From: Sanghuangporus weigelae | Taxonomy: Eukaryota > Basidiomycota > Agaricomycetes > Hymenochaetales > Hymenochaetaceae | Assembly: GCA_033182465.1 (NCBI GenBank) | Contig: CP137319.1 | Span: 496,001-560,000, forward strand | Direction of reading: 5' to 3' | DNA length: 64,000 nucleotides | Shown here: positions 48,427 through 59,848 of the stretch, in pieces | Numbering within the stretch: position 1 is the stretch's first letter | Layout of the letters: the number at the start of each line of letters is the position of its first letter | The notes under the pieces: model-generated | Told to the model about the DNA's origin: nothing | Database searches by the model: none | Seen by the model: only the letters and a program-made list of their open reading frames with translations | Made by a program: the position numbers and the translations under genes

Positions 48427-48935
48427 ATGGACGAGAAGCTTGATGACTACTTTTGGAGACTTGGTACATCGAGTAGCTCCGGTATTCCTCTAGAGATCAA
48501 GAAACGCATTCTAATGAGCAGTTTGAATGCCTTGAAGCAGAGTGAAAACCACGTCTACCCCATCATCTTAACTTCAGTTCACATCGCTTATCAGGAGACT
48601 TCGTCTCAACTCTCTGCAATCCAAGCAGAATCTTCAAGCAGAAGAATGACTATCGAATCATACCAGGTGAGTATGAGCGGCGATGTTCATCTCAAGGAAT
48701 GAAGAACCCTGATCTTTGTCTCGCATCCCAGTATGATGCTATTTGTCGTGTCGAGTGCCTCATTACGCTCATCTATTCCGGTAGGAACGTGCGGAATGAC
48801 CCATCTGTCCTCCTGGAACTGTATCACATCTATAGGCTTGAGAATCTGAGTCTCTTGATGCACTTGAAAGTGGTCAAGTCCGGGGGACTTGGTCCAAGCA
48901 CAGGCACGCTTAGACCAATCTCTTTCTGCTCGTGA
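48427..48935 (+). CDS. Uncertain small two-exon gene, function unknown
   Basis: Not recognised. An open exon from ATG 48427 ends at TACCAG/GTGAGT (48666). An acceptor TCCCAG at 48731 continues the frame to a stop at 48933-48935, giving 147 aa. The first exon is leucine- and isoleucine-rich and may be helical (PLEIKKRILMSSLNALKQSE, then YPIILTSVHIAYQETSS). The second exon also looks helical at first (CRVECLITLIYSG), but its end runs into sequence that recurs in the neighbouring zinc-finger repeats (GCTTAGACCA), which suggests a truncated or chimeric end. It may be the 5' part of a gene broken by the duplications. Confidence 0.35.
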
Positions 48936-49821
48936 CTTGGTCCGAGCCGAGCCCGCAGTGCAGGCGCTTAGATCTCCAGACTGCTCTTCTCAAAGTTTCT
49001 CAGCGTTTCTGCCCGTTTCTGATCAGTTTCTTCTCTGAGAAGGAAGTATTGGGACAAAGGAGGAACTGGGCAAGAACGCGGTCACGCCCTCTTTCCCAAA
49101 TATCCGGGGGTCGTTCTGACGGTGCCGCGAAGGTCGGAAGCTGTCGTCATGAAGCTTTACTGATCTGAGGCATTCCTTTTTGGGCTCAAAGGACATTCTC
49201 AATCTTTCCACTGGACGAGCACCGGTACAACCTGGATATTTACTCCCCTCCGCCGACCAGTCCTGAAGCTCGAATTTGATCATCTTGACGAAGGCTATTG
49301 CTTTCGAAATGCTCAGAACCTCGTGGAAAGCGGCGCTTAATGGAAGAAACTGCAAAGTTATTATTAATTTACTGCGGCCAGATGGAAACTAGAGATATTT
49401 CTTTTTATCTTGCCGATGCACTTGATCGATGTACATGCCTTGTATTCTGACGATCTTATCTGGAATTCCTTGGATTCATCTCGGCTCAGACCGTTCAGTA
49501 GCTCGGCCGGACCTGATACGCACCCGGCATAGATACAGGCTTGCTCGCAGTTGACCCTGAACTTGGAAGCCGCTGCCCATTGTGTTCGTCGTCAAAGACA
49601 GTGAGGGATCTAGTTTTCATTGTTCGATGGGCCACAGAGATGTCACAACCCCCGAAAATTTCACTCAATGCCCACAGGGAAAGAATTGAAACCACGAAGA
49701 TAGGAATATGTATAAAGTGCGTGGGTTTTCGCCGACTTGGACCTCATCGAGTTTCCTCAGCACCGTTTTCTATCCCCAGCGCCTACTTCCCTTTCCAAGC
49801 TTACTTCTTCATCTGCCAATC
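48936..49821. other. Upstream region of zinc-finger gene Z (copy 1 of a repeated promoter)
   Basis: 886 bases. Several blocks recur about 3.07 kb downstream: GATCTGAGGCATTCCTTT near 49165 and 52305, CACTTGATCGATGTAC with GTGCCTTGTATT near 49420 and 52490, and CATTGTTCGATGG near 49620 and 52690. The copy downstream has lost its coding part, so this repeat marks a duplicated upstream region. No other gene was found. Confidence 0.6.
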
Positions 49822-51323
49822 ATGTTCTCGGACTACAACTCCTTGTTTACGACGGCAGCTGGCCTCTCCTTCCCCGTATCGCGCCTGTCTAACATATATC
49901 ACGCGCGAGCGCCTCCTCTTGTAATGGGCCATGAGGAGATGAAGGTTATGCAGCACCTGAGGACCCAATGCCTCCCTACCAGGGCTCCGAGCCCGGTAGG
50001 CTTCTCGGAAGATGCGGCGTCCGATAGGCTGGACGGGGAGACATACCCGTTTACGTTCACGTATCCTCCTTCACTGGCTCATACCATTCTCGCCGGAGAG
50101 GACGACCTCTATTACGACGAGGAGTCGCCGCTGCTCGTCACCACCGCTCCGAGATTCGTCTCTCCCAGGGATGTTTGTCCTCCGTCGTTCTCGAATGAGG
50201 GTACGGAGCAGGGCTCATTCTCTCCGCCGCCCACCGGGTCTGCAATAGACATCTGCAACGATCGCAGCTACCTGGAGAGCGACGATGACGAGACTGACGG
50301 CTATTACGAAGCGCAACGGGAACAGGAGGAGGAGGGGGGGACGGTTTCCGAAGCCTTGTACAGTAGTCGTAGTCAGAAACGAAAGCGTCCCGTTCAGGAC
50401 GATGAGGACCAGCAGAACGAAGAGAACGAGGAGTTCCGTGAGTTCGAGAAGATCAGCGACGAGGCCGACGAGGACGAGGGCGACGACGAGGGCGACGACG
50501 AGGATGAAGAAGAGGAAGAGGAAGAGGAAGAGGAAGAGGACGAGGAAGAGGACGAGGAAGAGGAAGAGGACGAGGACGAGGAAGAGGAAGAGGACGAGGA
50601 AGAGGAAGAGGACGAGGAAGAGGAAGAGGAGAACTCCGAGGCTGTCGGACAGACCAGGAGGCGGCCCAATCGCAAATCCAGAAGGTCCATACAAGCCGAA
50701 AGCGCGATTCAGAAATTAGTTGGCGAAAACACGCCACTAAAGACGCGGAATGGCAGGTTCATCTGCCGTTGGGGGATCGTCGTTGGTGGAGGATGTGCGA
50801 ATACATTTGTCACGGCGCAAAGCCACGACCGCCATGTGGCATCACATGTGCCTGATGCTGGAGGAGACGTCTTGAGGACTTTCGTATGCAGACTCTGTCT
50901 GCATAATCCGAGAATGAAGTCTGGCTCTGGACGATTCAACCGTCGGGATCCCTGTGGAAGACATATCGTCAAACATCTGGCTAAAGCACAACAGCATTCG
51001 TGGTGGAAGTACATGCTCATCCGCAAACGACCATGGTGTAAGTTTCATTTTCTTCTGCTAAATGCATTTTTACTGACGCCATTCTCATAGGGTGGCCTTC
51101 GCCGCTGTTTGTTACAGGATCTTTCAATATAGAGAAAGACAAACTCAAGAGACGCCCTAATGGCGAGACTCGAAGTTGGCTGGAATGCCTCTACGACGTC
51201 GTACAGCGGGCAAGAGACACGCTCGAAGAAAATCAGAGAAAAGCCGCGCCGGTCGACAGTCGCGACGATGATTCTGAGCCGGGACCTTCACGGCGTCGGT
51301 CCAAACGTGCAAGGCGGTCTTGA
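49822..51323 (+). CDS. Paired C2H2-like zinc-finger protein Z with long acidic tract
   Basis: Two exons (49822-51037, 51091-51323) give 482 aa; an in-frame ATG at 49708 would add 38. A Ser/Pro-rich N-terminal part is followed by an extreme Asp/Glu tract encoded at about 50455-50632. The finger pair then follows: C-x9-C (CRWGIVVGGGC), the SHDRHVASH signature, then CRLC and RRDPCGRHIVKH. The second finger has a loop of 21 residues between its second Cys and first His, against 12 in X and Y. The splice CCATGGT/GTAAGT joins a shared WWWPSPLF motif, and the end is basic (SRRRSKRARRS), probably nuclear. It belongs to the same family as X and Y at 30-34 kb, though on the opposite strand and 16 kb away. 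Decaying copies lie directly downstream. Confidence 0.82.
50455..50632 (+). repeat. Acidic-codon repeat (GAGGAA/GAGGAC) inside gene Z
   Basis: About 180 bases of near-pure GAG, GAA and GAC codons encode a tract with a run of over ten Glu. The DNA is a degenerate hexamer repeat (GAGGAA, GAAGAG, GAGGAC). The corresponding part of the downstream pseudogene (near 54660-54750) is much shorter and mixed, so the tract probably expanded after duplication. Confidence 0.85.
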
Positions 51324-54188
51324 GGCAAGACTAGCTATGCCCTCGCTGCTCCGTTTTACCCTATCTGCTGCTTACTTTGATATTGCATGATTCCTCTTGC
51401 AGTTGCTTCAGTCTTCCTCTACGAGTCGCCATCTTCCTTTACAATCCTGATCGTGTGCTGTTCTATTGATTTGTTTTTTATCGCATCGATGTTTCTCTTG
51501 TATTGCACTGTGCTATGTTGTATCGATAGTACACTTCATTCTGGATTTTAGCGAATCATAATATCTTCTCTCATCATAACTGCTGTGTATTGGCCCTATC
51601 GCGGTTGTTGTTTGAGCCAACAACGCGTTCTGACGCGTCTTGTCACAGATTTCTAGATCCCGTGACCGCGTTGTCACGTTATTGACTGTTCTACACTGTC
51701 TACAGACACAAACTTTACACGCAAACCCCTTCGCTTGATGTTCCTGTTTATACAGCAAACAACAAAGCTATCAAGAAGTTGGTACGTGTTCAATCGAAAA
51801 TACAGCCCAAAGCATCGAACTAGGTTCAACATGGATGTGTGATCCGCGGAGAATTGAACGATCAAGAACGACACTCATGGATGGAGTCAGGAAGAGCTTA
51901 CGACATTCAGCAAGTAACATGTAAAGCTTGACGTTGTTTCACCAGACTCTTCTTCCTTTTGCCGTAGATATTCGGCGCCCTTAATATTCTCATGTTAGCC
52001 AACGACTCGAGCACGCGAGAGATCCTTTCAACCCTTACTGTTAGGGCTACGTGAGCAGCCACGGGTTCGATAGCTTGGAGGGGGAGGAACTCTAGAACGA
52101 GTGACACCGAAGCACTCGAAAGCTCTCGAAATTAGAGAAACAATTGTCCATGCGCTTAGACCAGTGTACTGTACTACTCTGGACGCTCCCCGCCGTTCTC
52201 TTCGCTCCCTCCCGTGACTTAAACGATGAGATATGTCCCTATCAAAAAGTCAGCGGTCACGTTCGCACGTTCAGATTTTCGGAGAATCGCAATAAATCTG
52301 TAGATCTGAGACATTCCTTTCTTGGTTCAAAGGTGCACCTAGTTGGTATGCATCTGTAGGTCCCGCTTGAATGATTCGTTTTCATTCGACACTAATCCCA
52401 GAAGGTTCAGACCCTCGTGGAATGCGGTGTTGGATGAAACACGAAGGTACTTGATCTCCTGCGGCCAGATAGACCCCTAGATACTATTGCACTTGATCGA
52501 TGTACGTGCCTTGTATTGACCTACCTATCTGTGGAATTCGTTGGATCATCTCGGCTTTCACCGGTCACCAGTCGGACCGAACCTGGTGAGCATCTTGTGT
52601 GATCGCGGGTTTTGAGCACGACGAACCTTGGACTTGGAGTACGCTGTTCATTGTGCTTGATGTCAAAGACGGGAGACATAATCCTCATTGTTCGATGGAC
52701 CATAGAACCAGTCCCGAATATCTTCAAATTCCAATGGAAATCCGACTACTATTGTCTTCATCCACTTCATCCAATTCGGCCTCATCACCCAGTCTGTTCC
52801 CTGCTTTTAGTCCTCTGCCTTCGCTGCTACCTGATTCCCCCTGTTCTTATACCAACATGGTTTCCGCGCCGACTTCCTTTATCCAGCCGGTGAATACGAT
52901 CATCTTCTTTTTTTACCGCTCTTGTCTAAAAAAAATGCCTATAAATGTGCTACGCCCCAAAGACGCACTATTCCACCACCATGCGAGGATGCAGTGCCTG
53001 CGCTTGAGGGCATGAAGTCCTCCAATGGTTCTGGGCGGATCTCTTTCCTCATTCAGATATTCAAATGATGGGTTTGTAGCTGACTGTCGCTCGTATCGAC
53101 AACATACCCGCCGTCTCTTGCCTACGCTGCGCTTACTCAAGACAGCTTGATCGGAGGCCAGGGTGACGCGTGTCTCCCAGAGTTGCATAGCGTGCGTCAT
53201 GTCAACCCTACTGGTGTCTCCCCCTGAGATATCTCTCCGCCAATTGCCCGTGAGGAGAGCTCTGCGCCGGAGAGCGCTTCGGACGCTAACTCAATACCCG
53301 GTCCTGGTGGTCAAGATTCCCTGTCGGCACAAAAGGGGATGGACGGGACCCCCCAATAAAATAGCGAGGCGTGGGTGACTGCGTACTCTCCCCTGACGGA
53401 TGGATCTCAGAGCGATGTTTCTGTTGGGCAGCTGTATTCGAAGCCTGTGCATTACGCTGGCGCCGATCACCTTTCAGTAAACGGACAAAGCAAGTGTCCT
53501 CGAATCATAGAGGTATCGCTAGAAGGTCATCCACCGACAGCGCAAGAAATCCTGAAACGGAAATCACGATCGCATCTAGATTTCATGGTTCCCTCTAGCT
53601 TCTTGCAACTGGCGTTTTCCACCAGCTTTCTATCCATGTGTTGAACAGAAGAAGGATAATCTCAGTAGAGGCTCCATTGTGAGTGACATTCAGCAAGTCG
53701 CTCCGTGCTTTATGTTGAGGCAGGTTACATCATCTTTAGCATACCGCGACTCCCGGTTGAGAACAGAGCGAAATCATTCAGGAAGTATCTCAGTATTCAC
53801 ATTCTGTTACACCTATCATCTTCCCTTTCGCCTCTGAGTGACCGTCAAGGATGTTTCGCCATGGAGATGCTCGACAATGAAGAGTTTTAAAGAGGTGCAC
53901 CAACTGCGTTTGTCCACTAGACCTCGGAACGAAGAAACACGTACGATGCTCCTGGAGGGCAGATGCGCAGCCCTCCACCGAAAATGTAGAGGAAACTATA
54001 TATACATATCCTCCCCTCCTGATCTATACTGTCCCCTCCGAAGAGGATGATTCTGGATTCGACTTCGCCAAAGAGTAGCCATCGTCCATTCTCAACGGCC
54101 CGAGACACATCTCATACCAGCTGGTAGTGCAGGCCCACTCGTGCATCCTTCCGGAAGACTTTACGCGCATGCTCTTCATCTGCTAGCC
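51324..54188. other. Degraded copy region between Z and its pseudogene
   Basis: 2.9 kb without an intact gene. From about 52140 to 52870 it is a diverged copy of the region upstream of Z. The expected coding part after 52870 is not recognisable as a zinc-finger gene. At about 53210-53590 one frame reads as a Ser/Pro/Gln-rich piece (ARPEESSAPESASDAN-like composition) and is interrupted by a single TAA near 53358, so this may be a remnant of another gene. A minus-strand frame at 51907-52107 has a basic end (GKRKKSLVKQRQ), but no ATG and no partner exons. Confidence 0.45.
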
Positions 54189-55241
54189 ACGTTCTAGGAC
54201 AACAACTCCCTATTCACAACGACAGGTGGCCTTACCGTCCGCGTGTCGCGTTATCTAGCTATTATCAGACACGGGCCCCCTCTTCTTCCAATTGGGCCCA
54301 AGGGAGACGAAGGTTAAGCGACACCTCAAAACGCAGTGTCTTCCTGTAAGACCTCCGAGCCCCATAGGCCACCTAACAGATGAGACACCCTCCACAAACA
54401 AACCAGGTGAAACCGTATACCCTTTCTCCTTTACACTGCCTCCCTGGCTCACGCCATCCTCAGTGGGGAGAACGACTTTGTATTTGACTTTGACGAGGAA
54501 TTCACTGTACCCGGTTTCACCCAAGCAACATACGTCTCTCAAAAGCATGTTTCTCCGCCCAAATGCTCCAGCGAGAGCGTAGATGGAGCCCCATTATCGT
54601 CGTATGCTTAGCCTGCGTCAGATAATCAAAGCATTAATTGATGGATACAAGAACAATGATGAGGTGGACAAAGAGATCGACGTCGAGGATGGCAATGAGG
54701 ATGATGAAGAGATTGACAACGAAGACTACAGCAAGGACGACAAGGACTAGGGGAATGAGGAGTTCAGTCCAGGAGTTCCAGGAGAATGGCGACGAGATCA
54801 ACGAGAGGTGGTCTTAGGAGGAGGACACTCCCGAGGCTGTCTTCGCCACGGAATAGGAGGCGGCCTACTCGCAAACCCAGAAAGTCTGTTCAGACGGAAG
54901 GCAACAACAAGATTGAGAGTCCAGTCGGCGAAGACACGCCACTAAAGACACAATGATACAGTGTAGTTACATTTGCCGTCGGGGGGATCAGCTTCGGTGC
55001 AGGATCCGCGGACACATTTGTAACTGCGCAAAGCTACGACCGCCATATGACGTCACAGGTGTCCGATGCTGGAGATGTCTTCGAGACCTTTGTATGCAGG
55101 CTCTGTCTACACAATCCGGAAACGAAGGCCGGCTCTGGACGATTCAACCGTCGTGATCCCTGCAAGAGACATATCGTCAACCATCTTGCAAAAGCGCAAC
55201 AGCAATCGTGGCGGAGGCACATGCTCATTCGCAAACGATAA
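54189..55241 (+). pseudogene. Pseudogene of zinc-finger gene Z
   Basis: Aligns with Z from its first codon. The start ATG is ACG here (54189-54191) and the third codon is TAG where Z has TCG. The frame shifts several times, but diagnostic pieces remain: KVKRHLKTQCLPVRPPSPIG at about 54310 (Z: KVMQHLRTQCLPTRAPSPVG), GRFNRRDPC and HLAKAQQQSWRRHMLIRKR near 55140-55235. In the first finger, SHDRHV became SYDRHM and a stop lies just before it. The frame ends in TAA where Z has its intron donor. The acidic tract is short and broken by stops. Confidence 0.85.
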
Positions 55242-55351
55242 TGGTGTAAGTAACACTCTCCCCTGCTAACTACATGTTTACTGACACATCCTCGTAGGGT
55301 CGCCTTTGTTTGTTACAGGATCCTTTGATGTAGAGGAAGACAAACTCGAGG

Positions 55352-55974
55352 TTGACTGCCAGCAGCAAATACATATCCCGCTGGAGCATCGTCTTCGGCG
55401 TCGGGTGCACTGCCTCGTTCATCAACGGTCAAACGCATGACCACCATGTCACTACACATGTACCCGACACTGATGGTGCTGTCTTCAAACCATACAAATG
55501 TCGCACTTGTATGAAGGCACTGCAGAAGCTGATGGAGCGCAAAAAGGTTTCTGGTTGTTTCATACGTCAAGATCCCTTCAAACACCACATCGAAAAAACA
55601 CATCATAAAGAAGTAGAGGACCAGCCGTGGTGGAGGCAGATGCCCGTAAGCAAGCGTCCATGGCGTGAGTATTATCGTCTTCTACTGAGCGTTTGCTCAT
55701 AGGGTGGTCCTCACCACTCTTTATTACAGCACCCTTCAACTTGAAGGAAGGTCTCGTCAAGCACCTTGATGCCAACCGTAGAACATGGCTCAAATTCATA
55801 AGCGATGTGCTAAATTGGCGTCTAAATGCCAGGAACTTGCCCGCAAACGAGCAGATAGAAGTGGGGCACGACGACGATGCTGAGCCCGCACCTTCGCGAC
55901 ATCCAAAGACGAGACACCTGCCCGCAGAAAGTTCGGTGGAGGCCGAGCAGGTCGATGTATGTAGAAGCCGATGA
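55352..55974 (+). pseudogene. Second zinc-finger remnant, frame still open (5' part missing)
   Basis: Directly after the pseudogene a further copy of the finger region begins and stays open through two exons (to 55664, then 55703-55974) joined by GTGAGT and CTCATAG at the family's usual position, giving RWSSPLFITAPF. There is no ATG, and it starts inside sequence corresponding to the second exon of Z, so the copies are fused. The first Cys of finger one is Ser (YISRWSIVFGVGC), while the following THDHHVTTH keeps its His residues. Finger two keeps CRTC and a His pair but has RQDPF in place of RRDPC. Probably a decayed gene; expression from a spliced upstream exon cannot be excluded. Confidence 0.65.
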
Positions 55975-58900
55975 GGTTGATTCCGAACCTCCACGATCCC
56001 GTTCTTAGTGAGCTAATGACACTCAGTGCAGGGTATATGTGACATTTGCGAGTAATTTCCTGCCGTTCGCTATACACATGTCGTGCCTTCAAGACAATCA
56101 AGACCGCATATACGAAAAGAAGATAGAGGGGGGAAAGATCAAAAGTCTGGACCAGGGTGCCTTTTCATCTGCGCGACAGACACGTCGCCGGTCATCATTG
56201 CTGAGACGCATTATCGTGGAGGAAGCATCTTCGTAACGGTCAAGGAACAATGAGACTGTACCGCGCACAACGAAGCATATGGCGCAGATGACAACATAGG
56301 CGGCAAGGCACCTGAAGCATAGATCCGCACGGTGATGAGATATGGATTGCAGAGTTAAGCGTGCCGGACAGGCTAGACAACAGATTGTCTATGATCACCT
56401 TAAACTCTCCGCCATGGGTGCGATCCTTCTTATCAGCTCGCCCGCACATTAGACTATAAGCGCCTCGCAACCTATATATCTAATGAAAAAGGAGCCATTC
56501 AACTAAATGATCAGCGAACCATCGGGTCCACAGTGGATCTTGCTGTAAAAGACAACGAGCGACTTCTTCCCCCAACTACAGCGATTCGAATAGAGCTGAC
56601 AACCGCGGACCCTCTGCATTCGGTAAGCAACAAGGATTTTTGTATGGAATATTGAAAGTAGATTCGTACGGACGTCGTATCGTCCGCGGCAAATCAGCAT
56701 CTCAGCTTTCTAGAAGGATTGAACGAATGCGTAAAAGTCTATGTCCGAAGAACCCCCTACCATTTGTACATTATGCCGACCGGCCCGAGGTCATGAAGGC
56801 TCAAGCAAGGGCATATGATCAGTGGTAGAGAGTGAAAATCCAATATACCTCTGGAAAGTACGACTTAGTTTATCGTACTGGAGGTGGAGGAAAGATGGTC
56901 GTCGCGGAAGGATGAGTTGGATGGTGCTCCAAGTGAAGTATCGTTCCTTTAAATAACGTTGCGAAAGCAGGCTCAGGATGGATTTGAGGCTCAAAATCCC
57001 TTCCCAAAATAGCGAGCCGAGCCACTGTGTCGCTCATGTGATTGTAAAAACGTCACCATCAAGGCTTGTGGGTAGGGTGCAGGGGAAGGGCGTCGAGATA
57101 TGACATAAACCTCGGTCGTTTTGGCCAGGTAATTCGGATGTCCAGATGTCCGAACTCTTTACAAGCACAAATCCATCGTCTATGCGAGCCGAGAATTCAT
57201 ACAACACCAGAAAGAATACTGAAAATCCGTCTTGCGGTTTCTCTTTGCGGTTCACGCAGTCCATTTGGTCGGGGCGATAAGAAGTGGGAAAGATCATTAC
57301 GATCATGAGCGAGCCTGACACTCGTCGCGGAATTGAAACCCGAGCGTCCCGAAATAGTTTGCGAGGCGTCCATGACAATAGACATCTGCGTCTGACTGAG
57401 CCGAACCGCTGGATTTCCGGTCCAGGGGAATGGCTAGATGGAGTACATAGTACCGAAACTTGTGTGTAAATGAGGCGGACGAAAGCCTGGCCAGACTGAC
57501 AATCTGCTGTGCAGCCGGTCGGACATCCCTTGTCAGTTGAGACTACGTCCTGTGCTTCGTATTGGCCGTTACAGGCATGGTTCTCCAAGTGAAGACGTTG
57601 CGAATCTTTGGGCACATTTGAACGCTGTCCCCTGAAGAACAAAGATAACTCTGGCCGAGTTGTATGGATGAGAGGTAGGACGAGGAAATCCAACCCTTTG
57701 TCATCGTTAAGGTTTCTTTGGCGGACCGCCACTTCCGCCACTACCAGTGCATTTGAATTAATTCATCAATGATCGCCCGGCCAGTCTCCAAATTAACATA
57801 GCCCGCTTCACTCAATCTCGAGGCAATCTAGAGCTATGAAGACGGAGAATTGTCCGTGTCCAGGAGGGAAAGGTTAACCATGCGTTGATCATGAAGTACG
57901 GAACTATATCGTGTGTAATACATTGTGACGAAATGCCGAGCTCTCAGTGTCCAACTCATACGATACGGCAACTGGATTGCTTACTTTAGGTCACTGACAT
58001 AAGGTAGATCGGTGGTCTGTGCTGACGATGATAGAGTGGAGTGCCCGGCTTGAATCGTTTGAATTGAAAGATTAATATTAATATTGCCTTGTGATGCCTT
58101 CATTCCAGAGACCTGGAAATGGGATGCATCAGTCATGGTAGGTATCAAACCAAATTTAGACGCATACGCGCCTTTATTGACGAAACGATATTCTCGAAAC
58201 TCTTATTCTCATCGTCCGCATTGCATTCAAGCTTTCGCCCGAATGGAACCCGTCGTCGGAGCGGTCCTGTCAGAGCAATGATGAAAATTGATGTCTCCGA
58301 GAATATAGAAGGAGCCCTGATAAAATCGATGCATGCATCCACATGATTCTATGCCCAGAACCCAGAAGGTAACAGAAATTTTGATATTCAAAAGTTTTTA
58401 GAAGCAATTTTGCCGTTTTGACTTCGTTGGCCAGAAGTACATCGAGCGGATGAAGTTTGAAATTTGCCAATTGGAGAAATGCGGCGGTGCGTCTTCTATG
58501 TGCTTCTTCCGCGATCGTAGGCATATATTATTGGCGTCAAGTGGCTAGCGAACATTCGCGAACTCATTCACCATATCGCGCGCCTTTGAGGTCGTCCGGA
58601 AGGAAGTCTGCCAAAGAACAAGACCTCCATGGTTGGTTGGGTTGAACGTACGACTGACAGCCGGACGAGCCCGCGACCTAGTCGAAAGAATGCAAATCCA
58701 CAAGCTCATCCAACCGCCGATACATTCGCATCGCATAACTCTATGTCCTGTTTTCGTTACCTTCAGCCACCTGCCCTTGCTCGTTCCTGAGCACGCTGCC
58801 CTCTCTCAACTCAAGGTTAATATTCCCACCCCGGATCGGGTGTTTCAGAAAATTCCACATGACCCATGACTTGATCACACGGCACACCCACACAAAAACC

Positions 58901-59848
58901 CGCATCTTTTTGACCTGAAAACTCCGAGTATTCAACGAAATTGAAGACGGGAGATCGGAACCGTACGCGGAAGGATCTTTTCATTTCTAAGTCGAGTATG
59001 CTCGGTTCATACGTTCGTAAAAAGCTTCGTGGTCCTGGGGTCCCTATTTTTCACGGCTATTTCGGCGATGGGAGAATAAGAGACAGTCAGTCAGTGGAAT
59101 ATCACAAGAAAACGATACGGTGACGCAGATGCATATATGTGCAAAACGATGATAATGATATTTGCGAGAGAATTTCTTTCCACGCGTGCAGACGAAGAAA
59201 GAAACTCGCGTGACGACGAGAAACGGGTACGTGACAGCAGCTACGAATAGAATTTTTTTAGAACTCAAATATTTCCTTTCCCATCGATTGAATCTTAGCT
59301 TAGCTTTTCAGAGGCCTTTCCTACTCTTGGAAATAAGCATTGAAAACGTCTCTTCAGGCCTGTGTATTGGTCGGTCAAAACCATGCAACTACTGTAGAAA
59401 TACTCTTGTTTTGCATTCCAGGGCCGTCAGGGTAGTGCTGGTAAGTGGCAACGAAATTGAAAAAGATAAATTTTAGACATTTTTTTGTCTGGCAGTCAGC
59501 TCCACGGTCCTGGTCTGAAACTACGGTTGCACATGGCCACATGCAACTTGAAGGTATCAGATGGAGATGGTCCTATGTAATTGAATGAAAAATCTCGTAG
59601 TACTAATAGTGTTCGTACACGACGAGTATAATGTAACAAAAAATCAAGTAGTACACGAGAGGAATTTTATCGTCCTCTACATAAATCACGAATGCGGAAC
59701 CATACATGAGATGAGATTGCATTCAAACCATTAATATATCATGAAAGAATATGCCCAGTTTTATCGAGGCGTCAAACAATGAGGGGTGATGAGTAAGAAA
59801 CGTGTCGAGTAAAATATATCGTGATCGCGACAAAAAAGAAGAAGCCGT
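55975..59848. other. Long intergenic region, no gene established
   Basis: 3.9 kb. A 235-codon open frame on the minus strand (57034-57741) has no ATG at its 5' end, no recognised domain and average composition. Other frames (58084-58346 plus, 58270-58524 minus) overlap one another and are unsupported. The segment close to 59848 is AT-rich and holds the 3' region of the sugar transporter. Confidence 0.45.

Noticed and set aside
50285-50719. 144-codon Arg/Lys-rich frame, and Ser-rich frames on the opposite strand, over the acidic tract of gene Z
   Set aside because: These are shadow translations of the GAGGAA repeat in other frames and carry no independent evidence.
57034-57741. 235-codon open frame on the minus strand
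   Set aside because: It begins at GTG with no ATG, has no recognised domain or compositional bias, and no neighbouring exons. Treated as a chance frame.
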